From positions 1 through 6,765 of the forward strand of contig JAFXRA010000104.1 in NCBI GenBank assembly GCA_017526725.1: a DNA stretch of 6,765 nucleotides, read 5' to 3'. Under the pieces are notes generated by a model. The model saw only the letters and a list, made by a program, of their open reading frames with translations. It was not told the origin of the DNA and searched no databases. This document shows positions 1 to 5,031 of this stretch, piece after piece. A program made the translations under genes and the position numbers. The number at the start of each line of letters is the position of its first letter. Position 1 is the stretch's first letter. The stretch comes from Candidatus Rifleibacteriota bacterium. Its GTDB lineage: Bacteria; Riflebacteria; Ozemobacteria; Ozemobacterales; Ozemobacteraceae.

Positions 1-9
1 ATAATAAAT

Positions 10-15
10 TCCTTT
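10..15 (-). promoter_or_regulatory. Probable ribosome binding site of the next gene, outside the window
   Basis: AAAGGA on the minus strand, 4 bases after the SLT stop codon. The window ends in AT exactly 7 bases further on, so a G as the next base would give an ATG start at good spacing. By context the next gene could be fliK or another hook or export gene, but nothing of it is visible. Confidence 0.4.
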
Positions 16-18
16 AAA

Positions 19-600
19 TTATTTATTTAATCCGGTTAAAATTTGGTTTACGAAGTTTTGGGTATCTAAATACGGAGGAACTCCGCCAAATCTCTTTACC
101 GTTTTGGGATCAGTGTTATAGGCTGCTAAAGCCAGAGAAAGGTTTCCGCTGTTGTTTTGAAGCAGCTGAGAAAGGTGCTGGGTTCCAGCCATAATATTCT
201 GCTGTGGGTCAAAAGGATTAGTAACTCCGAATTGATTAAGCAGAGAAGGGTTGAGTTGCATTAAACCAAGCTGGCCGTTTTTCCCAACAGCGTTGGGGTC
301 ATTTCCAGAGGCAACAGTTATTAGCTGCTTAATCAAAGCAGGTTCAATATTATATTCTTTGGAATATTTGTCTACCAAGTTGTTTATATCCTCTTTAATG
401 CTTTCACCAAGCTGCTGGTTATTGGCTTTGGCGGTAGTGGCTGGAGAGCAGGCAGAAATGTTGTTGCCAGAGGTTGCTAATTCAAGCTGTTTAGCAAAAT
501 TATTCACATTAATTCTTTTTTTATGCTTAGGTGCATAAATGCTCAAACTTTTATTAAGAGCATCCATTTTTTCTACTAATCTGTTCATGTTTTCAAGCAT
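19..600 (-). CDS. SLT-domain (lytic transglycosylase-like) protein lacking the catalytic Glu
   Basis: 193 residues. The C-terminal half (about 72-190) is an SLT/goose-lysozyme-like domain with GQLGLMQLNPSLL (109-121), DPQQNIMAGTQHLSQLL (131-147), LALAAYNTDPKTV (156-168) and FGGVPPYLDTQNFV (171-184). In active family members the first motif reads E-S-x-x-x-P-x-A; here it is ITVASGNDPNAV, with A97 (codon GCC at 310-312) in place of the catalytic glutamate. It may therefore bind rather than cut peptidoglycan. The N-terminus (NRLVEKMDALNKSL, then NNFAKQLELA) lacks a signal peptide or membrane helix and resembles the leader region of SLT proteins coded in other flagellar clusters, so export through the flagellar apparatus is possible (inference). 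The ATG at 600 overlaps fliJ by 8 bases and has GGAG 7 bases upstream; M5 is a weaker alternative start. Confidence 0.88.
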   Translation of the reverse strand: MLENMNRLVEKMDALNKSLSIYAPKHKKRINVNNFAKQLELATSGNNISACSPATTAKANNQQLGESIKEDINNLVDKYSKEYNIEPALIKQLITVASGNDPNAVGKNGQLGLMQLNPSLLNQFGVTNPFDPQQNIMAGTQHLSQLLQNNSGNLSLALAAYNTDPKTVKRFGGVPPYLDTQNFVNQILTGLNK

Positions 601-1045
601 TGTCTGGCTCCAATAATGATGATTTTTTTCTGCTGCCGAATTCGTCTAATTGTTTCTGCTCCTTTTTCAGCATTTCTTTTTTATACTTGGCTTCATCAGC
701 TTCACGTAGCTTTTCAAAGGTTTTGCGGTTTCGCTGTTTTTCCAACAGTTCTTCCATTATTTTTTCTCTTTGTTTTTGCTGAAGCTCCATTTCATCGCTA
801 TAAAAAATCTCTGATTTTTTAAGCATATTTAAATATGCTGGATACATCTGAACCTTGCTTAAATCACCGGCTAAGAGATCTTGCTGCTGTTGAGCAAGGG
901 CATTTTGCTGGTCATCTTTGTATTTCTGAATTTTAGCAGCTAATTCAGCTATTTGACCGTCTTTTCTAGCTAAACGGTCTTTTACTTCATTTTCTTCATG
1001 AATTGCAATCTGAAGAAGCTGATTTAATCTAAATACAAAGGCCAT
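593..1045 (-). CDS. fliJ: Flagellar export protein FliJ
   Basis: Small, almost wholly helical protein that sits in the centre of the FliI ring, resembling the gamma stalk of F1-ATPase, and links it to the FlhA export gate. The 150 residues match the family length (about 147 in E. coli). The N-terminus FVFRLNQLLQIAIHEENEVK fits the family's F-x-F-R-L-x-x-L-L start, and the rest is a charged Gln/Glu/Lys-rich coiled coil up to about residue 135. Its place straight after fliI supports the call, which sequence alone would leave weaker. Only 9 bases separate it from fliI, in the same frame. The nearest Shine-Dalgarno-like sequence, GGAGGT at 1061-1066, is 15 bases before the ATG, longer than usual, so translation may depend on ribosomes finishing fliI. 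The last 8 bases overlap the next gene. Confidence 0.92.
   Translation of the reverse strand: MAFVFRLNQLLQIAIHEENEVKDRLARKDGQIAELAAKIQKYKDDQQNALAQQQQDLLAGDLSKVQMYPAYLNMLKKSEIFYSDEMELQQKQREKIMEELLEKQRNRKTFEKLREADEAKYKKEMLKKEQKQLDEFGSRKKSSLLEPDNA
608..611 (-). promoter_or_regulatory. Ribosome binding site of the SLT gene
   Basis: GGAG on the minus strand inside the fliJ 3' end, 7 bases before the ATG at 600. It favours this ATG over the in-frame ATG four codons later. Confidence 0.65.
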
Positions 1046-1054
1046 AGCTAGATA

Positions 1055-2371
1055 TTATTTACCTCCGCCTGCAATTTTAGTAATTTCATTAATAGAAGCT
1101 TCAAATGGAACAGCCTCTTTAATTCCCTGTCTGATAAAGTTTTCAATCATGGGCTGTTTCTTTATAGCTTCGTCTATTTTGGGGTCAGACCCTGCTTTAT
1201 AAGCACCAAGCCTAATTGCATCTATATTATTCATATAAGTAGAATAAATGTTGCGCAGTTTCCCAGCATTTTCGTAGTGCTTTTTATCAACTATTTCAGG
1301 CATTAAACGTGAAATACTGCTTAAGATGTCTATAGCAGGGTAAATGTTCTGATGAGCCAAATCGCGGCTTAAAACAAGGTGCCCGTCTAAGATACCTCTT
1401 ACAGCATCTGCTACAGGTTCATCCATGTCGCCGCCTTCAACTAATACTGAATATATGCCGGTAATGGCACCTTTCTGAGAAGTGCCGGCTCTTTCTAATA
1501 ATTTAGGAAGCATTGCGAAAACTGAAGGTGTATAGCCTCTGGTAGCTGGTGGTTCGCCAGTAGCAAGACCTATTTCACGTTGAGCAAGAGCAAATCTTGT
1601 AACTGAATCCATCATCAGCATTACATTCTTGCCCTGGTCTCTGAAGTATTCTGCAATTGCTGTTGCTGTAAAAGCTGCTTTTATTCTTATAAGAGCAGGC
1701 TGGTCAGAAGTTGCAACTACTATTACAGAGCGTTTCATGCCTTCTTCGCCAAGGTCTTTTTCCAAAAATTCTCGAACTTCACGTCCTCTTTCTCCAATCA
1801 GTGCTAGAACGTTGACATCTGCTTTTGAACTTCTGCTTATCATACCTAAAAGTGTTGATTTCCCAACACCAGAGCCTGCAAAAATACCAAGTCTTTGTCC
1901 GTTGCCAATAGTTAACAGACCGTCAAGAACTTTAATGCCTGTTGGAAGAGGTTGTAATATTCTTTTTCTAGTAAATGGGTTAGGGGGCTCTCTGTTTAAG
2001 GGAACACGTTTTAGATGGTCTGGCAAATTTCCCTTCCCATCCATTGGTTTCCCTAGTCCATCTATTAATCTGCCTAAAAGTTCATCGCCGGCAGGAACTG
2101 TTAAAGGAGTGCCTGTAGGAATGACTTCGCTACCCTGTCTGATTCCTTCTGTATTAATTAATGGCATCAATAGAACGCCGTCTTTTCTGAAACCAACAAT
2201 TTCACAAGGCATAGGCCCATTGGCGGTCATTATGTTGCAGATGTCGCCAACTGGGTTTTGGGGCCCTGTTGCTTCAATTAGCAGACCTATAACTTTTGTT
2301 ACACGTCCATTGATTTTGATTGTTTCAGTGCTTTCTATTACAGAAGCGTAATCGGATAAACTAAAACTCAT
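1055..2371 (-). CDS. fliI: Flagellum-specific export ATPase FliI
   Basis: ATPase of the flagellar type III export apparatus; it helps deliver export substrates to the gate and is regulated by FliH and FliJ. The 438-residue protein has the normal family length. Residues of about 15-90 form the N-terminal beta-barrel-like domain. The ATPase core has Walker A AGSGVGKST at 165-173, GERGREV at 193-199 with the expected catalytic glutamate E194 (23 residues after the Walker lysine K171, as in Salmonella K188/E211), and Walker B VMLMMD ending at D255. It also has the GEPPATRGYTPSVF loop from 272 and SISRLM with the probable arginine finger R355. The motifs look intact. The ATG overlaps the fliH stop by 4 bases (ATGA). 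No Shine-Dalgarno sequence is visible before it, so translation is probably coupled to fliH. It is distinguished from F1-ATPase beta and injectisome ATPases mainly by context. Confidence 0.98.
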   Translation of the reverse strand: MSFSLSDYASVIESTETIKINGRVTKVIGLLIEATGPQNPVGDICNIMTANGPMPCEIVGFRKDGVLLMPLINTEGIRQGSEVIPTGTPLTVPAGDELLGRLIDGLGKPMDGKGNLPDHLKRVPLNREPPNPFTRKRILQPLPTGIKVLDGLLTIGNGQRLGIFAGSGVGKSTLLGMISRSSKADVNVLALIGERGREVREFLEKDLGEEGMKRSVIVVATSDQPALIRIKAAFTATAIAEYFRDQGKNVMLMMDSVTRFALAQREIGLATGEPPATRGYTPSVFAMLPKLLERAGTSQKGAITGIYSVLVEGGDMDEPVADAVRGILDGHLVLSRDLAHQNIYPAIDILSSISRLMPEIVDKKHYENAGKLRNIYSTYMNNIDAIRLGAYKAGSDPKIDEAIKKQPMIENFIRQGIKEAVPFEASINEITKIAGGGK

Positions 2372-3510
2372 TGCTGCTGTTCTGCCATGGATTTTTCAAA
2401 TTTTTCAAGAAGAGCTTTTTCCAGGGCTCTTGCTTGAGTTTCAAGAGTAGCATCAATTGTGCTTACTCCGGTTTCAATTTTTACACCGCCTGGCGAAAGA
2501 GTGGAATCTTCAATTATTTGAAGTTCTGATACTCCGCTTAGACGAGATAGAATCTTTTCTTTGTGAGCTTCGCACATGGCTTTGTCACGAAGATTGATTT
2601 TCATGATTATTTTATCTACATCGCTGATACCATATAGAGCCTGTTTGATGTTTTCTAATATGATATCCTGCTGAACCAATGGTTCTACTTTGATTACAGC
2701 TTTTGCAAAAGAAATAACTAGTCTGAGCATTTCTTCCTGTGATGCATTAAGAATGCCCATTCGACTGGTTTGAAGCTCTTTTACAATCATTTCTGATTCA
2801 TTCATGAGGTTTTTCCAGTCAATTTCTATTTCTTTTAAGCCTTCTGCTTCACCCTGAGCAATGCCTTTTTCTTCGCCGGAATCAAAACCTTCTTTGTAGG
2901 CTTTTTCGCGCACAGATTCCAGTTCTAGTTTTGCATTTTTTTTCATTGCTTCAACTTCATTTTTTGCAGCAGACTTAATTGATTCTGCCGCTTCTTTAGC
3001 CATTTTTAAAGTTTGATTACATTCGGCTTCAACTTCCTGGCGCTTTTTTATATTTTCCTGAACTGAGGCCTGTTCTTTTGCAAGAATTTCTCTTTCTTGT
3101 TCCTGAAGCCTGGCTTCCCATTCTTTTAGTTCATCTTCAAGGGCTTCAAGTTCCAGTTCTTTGATTTTCATCTGTTCAAGAACTGCAGCATGTCTTGATT
3201 TCCTGGCAGCCTGAGAAAGGAAGGAATCATCTTCTTTTTTAGGCTGATTTTGAGTAAAAACACTGGTGTCTATTTGAGAAGGGTCTACTTTTTCTTCTCC
3301 ATTTTCTTCTGGAGCCTTCTTGGTCTGTATTTTTTCACCACTTCCTGCTAATTCTTCAGGGGAAAGAATTCTGAAAGCTTCTGCAGCAAAAGCATCTTCG
3401 TTGGGGTCGATATCTGGTTCTTTAGGCTTTTCCTGTTTCTGACCGTGCTCAACAAGAAATGGTGTTTCTGATTTTTTTACCTGGTTGGCTTTTAATACTC
3501 TGAATACCAT
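2368..3510 (-). CDS. fliH: Flagellar export ATPase regulator/stator FliH
   Basis: Peripheral stalk-like protein that binds and restrains the FliI ATPase and tethers it to the C-ring. The C-terminal third (about 255-370) is the FliH/YscL type domain homologous to V/F-ATPase stator subunits, with the family block DSTLSPGGVKIETG and TIDATLETQARALEKAL. Before it is a perfect glycine ladder: G208, G212, G216, G220 and G224, four residues apart, the GxxxG repeat typical of FliH. Residues of about 105-205 are a long Glu/Lys/Ala-rich coiled coil, and 1-100 are polar and probably disordered. At 380 residues it is far longer than the 235 of E. coli FliH; the extra length is all N-terminal. The ATG at 3510 has AAGG 7 bases upstream, next to the stop of the preceding gene. 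The stop overlaps the fliI start as ATGA. Confidence 0.95.
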   Translation of the reverse strand: MVFRVLKANQVKKSETPFLVEHGQKQEKPKEPDIDPNEDAFAAEAFRILSPEELAGSGEKIQTKKAPEENGEEKVDPSQIDTSVFTQNQPKKEDDSFLSQAARKSRHAAVLEQMKIKELELEALEDELKEWEARLQEQEREILAKEQASVQENIKKRQEVEAECNQTLKMAKEAAESIKSAAKNEVEAMKKNAKLELESVREKAYKEGFDSGEEKGIAQGEAEGLKEIEIDWKNLMNESEMIVKELQTSRMGILNASQEEMLRLVISFAKAVIKVEPLVQQDIILENIKQALYGISDVDKIIMKINLRDKAMCEAHKEKILSRLSGVSELQIIEDSTLSPGGVKIETGVSTIDATLETQARALEKALLEKFEKSMAEQQQ

Positions 3511-3517
3511 AAAAATA

Positions 3518-3521
3518 CCTT
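3518..3521 (-). promoter_or_regulatory. Ribosome binding site of fliH
   Basis: AAGG on the minus strand, 7 bases before the ATG at 3510. Its two A bases are the last two bases of the TAA stop of the FliG-like gene, so termination and re-initiation are nearly in contact. Confidence 0.65.
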
Positions 3522-3969
3522 AGTAAATCATCTTAGAATCAGGTTTTTCGATGTAAAGGCGATTTTCATTTATCAAGCCTTTAACTTCTTTCATGATTCG
3601 TTCTCTTACAAGACTGATTTCACTCTGACTAACGTTTTTTCTCAATGAGGCTTCAGCTTTTAAATCGCTAAACATGTTCTTAGACATAGCTGACGCTATG
3701 TTTTTAACAACGGATTCAGGTGCACCCATTAGAGCAACAGCAAGATCTTTTATGCTGACATATTTCAGAAGCATTTGAATACCTTCTAAGTTGGCATAAG
3801 CTAAATCATCAAACAAAACAATTTGTTTGCGCAGTTCAGCAATAAGGTCAGGTCTTTTTTCTTTTTCAAGAAAAGGAGTCAGGCCAACAATAATATCTGT
3901 CTGAGTCTTTGTGTCACAATATCGTAGTATATCTGTAAGGATATCAATCCCTCTGGTTTTATTAGCCAA
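3520..3969 (-). CDS. Stand-alone FliG C-terminal-domain paralogue
   Basis: A 149-residue protein that consists only of the ARM_C and C-terminal part of FliG. It aligns by eye with FliG residues 212-350: RGIDILTDILRYCD with GGIEPLVNILNSVD, RKQIVLFDDLAYANLEGIQM with KKKMFVFEDVVLIDDRGLQR, IKDLAVALMGAPE with QKDLSLALKGVTD, and the tail IEKPDSKMI with VSRPGEEEMI. About five extra residues fall between the helices of the ARM_C part. The FliF-binding and EHPQ parts are absent. The torque charges are mostly gone: FliG K282, R299, E306 and R315 become M81, N98, A105 and S114; only D307 keeps a charge, as E106. It should be cytoplasmic and may join or cap the C-ring, or bind FliM or a neighbouring FliG; this is inference. 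The TTG start overlaps fliG by 8 bases and is preceded by a strong AGGAGG. The homology is clear, the role unknown. Confidence 0.88.
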   Translation of the reverse strand: MANKTRGIDILTDILRYCDTKTQTDIIVGLTPFLEKEKRPDLIAELRKQIVLFDDLAYANLEGIQMLLKYVSIKDLAVALMGAPESVVKNIASAMSKNMFSDLKAEASLRKNVSQSEISLVRERIMKEVKGLINENRLYIEKPDSKMIY

Positions 3970-5017
3970 TCATTTCCTCCTCGCCTGGTCTTGAAACTAT
4001 GATTTCGCCCTTGCTTTCCAGTTTCTTTACCAATTTAACTATGCGCTGCTGAGCCTGGTCAACGTCACGCATTCTAACAGGTCCCATATATGCCATATCT
4101 TCTTTGAGCATTTCTGCTGCACGCTTAGACATGTTCTTATAGAATTTTTCTTTAACTTCGTCTGTAACACCCTTAAGTGCAAGTGAAAGGTCTTTCTGGT
4201 CAATTTCTTTGAATAGACGCTGCAAGCCGCGGTCATCAATAAGAACAACATCTTCAAATACGAACATTTTCTTCTTGATTTCATCGGCAAGAATAGGTTC
4301 TTGAACTTCCATTGTTTCGATAATGGTCTTTTCTGTAGCACGGTCAACAGAATTCAAAATGTTGACAAGAGGTTCTATACCGCCAACATTTGTAAGGTCC
4401 TGACCAATGATAGAAGATAGTTTTTCTTCAAGATAATTTTCTACTTCACGCGTAATATCCGGACTTGTTCTGTCCATCAAAGCAAGACGCTTTGCTATTT
4501 CAAGCTGTGAGTCGTGATCCATGGACTGCAGAACAACGGCAGCTTTTTCCGGCTGCAGATAAGCCATAATCATTGCTACAAGCTGAGGATGTTCGTTCTG
4601 TATAAGAGTTGCCAACTGGCTTGGGTCTGCTGTTCTTGCTGCTTCAAAAGGCTGAAGCTGTAAAGAAGTACCCATTCTTGCCAGAATTTCTAACGCTTTG
4701 CCTGGTCCAATGGTTTTTTCCAAAAGCAGTTTTGCATATTCTAAGCCGCCTTCGGCATAGAATTTTCTAGCCATCATCATCTGTTCAAATTCAAATAATA
4801 CAGAAAGCTTTTCTTCGGTAGAAATCTTTCTTTGCTTGGCTATTTCTATGGTAAGAGTTTCTATTTCCTGGTCAGAAAGAGATTGGAGTATAACTCGGCT
4901 GGTTTCTGGACCTAGGAATACTAGAAGAATAGCTGCTTTTGCTTTGCCGGGAATATTAAGTGCAGGCAGGTCTTCAGGTTTTAATATTACTTGTTGTGGT
5001 TGGGCATCAGTAGACAA
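3962..5017 (-). CDS. fliG: Flagellar motor switch protein FliG
   Basis: Cytoplasmic C-ring protein that joins the FliF ring to FliM and interacts with the stator to generate torque. It has 351 residues, the usual family length. The N-terminal FliF-binding domain covers about 20-105. The middle ARM domain carries the EHPQ motif at 142-145. A Gly-Gly linker lies at 212-213, the MFVF hinge at 251-254, and the C-terminal domain with DDRGLQRLFKEID follows. The charged torque residues defined in E. coli (K264, R281, D288/D289, R297) correspond to K282, R299, E306/D307 and R315 here, all at a constant offset of 18, so this copy looks fully functional. The start is TTG: no ATG exists upstream in frame before the fliF stop, and AGGAG lies 8 bases before the TTG. 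The last 8 bases overlap the next gene. Confidence 0.97.
   Translation of the reverse strand: MSTDAQPQQVILKPEDLPALNIPGKAKAAILLVFLGPETSRVILQSLSDQEIETLTIEIAKQRKISTEEKLSVLFEFEQMMMARKFYAEGGLEYAKLLLEKTIGPGKALEILARMGTSLQLQPFEAARTADPSQLATLIQNEHPQLVAMIMAYLQPEKAAVVLQSMDHDSQLEIAKRLALMDRTSPDITREVENYLEEKLSSIIGQDLTNVGGIEPLVNILNSVDRATEKTIIETMEVQEPILADEIKKKMFVFEDVVLIDDRGLQRLFKEIDQKDLSLALKGVTDEVKEKFYKNMSKRAAEMLKEDMAYMGPVRMRDVDQAQQRIVKLVKKLESKGEIIVSRPGEEEMIG
3976..3981 (-). promoter_or_regulatory. Strong ribosome binding site inside the fliG 3' end
   Basis: A perfect AGGAGG on the minus strand within the last codons of fliG, 6 bases before the TTG at 3969. No ATG or GTG start in the same frame is available nearby, so this site decides the start of the FliG-like gene. 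It also shows that the gene is meant to be translated, probably coupled to fliG. Confidence 0.85.
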
Positions 5018-5025
5018 AGTAGAAT

Positions 5026-5030
5026 CTCCT
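5026..5030 (-). promoter_or_regulatory. Ribosome binding site of fliG (fixes TTG start)
   Basis: AGGAG on the minus strand, 8 bases before the TTG at 5017 and directly after the fliF stop codon. It supports TTG as the real start; the first internal ATG codons would remove most of the N-terminal domain. Confidence 0.8.
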
Positions 5031-5031
5031 A

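Noticed and set aside
1629..2351. 240-codon open frame on the plus strand
   Set aside because: It lies wholly antisense to the strongly conserved fliI, has no recognisable domain, and arises from the codon pattern of that gene.
3520..3969. The FliG-like gene as a frameshifted remnant of a second full-length fliG
   Set aside because: It begins cleanly at the Gly linker with its own strong ribosome site, and there is no trace of FliG N-terminal or middle-domain code upstream other than the intact fliG itself.
4039..4347. 102-codon minus-strand frame within fliG
   Set aside because: Overlaps the highly conserved FliG C-terminal domain in another frame and has no family features.
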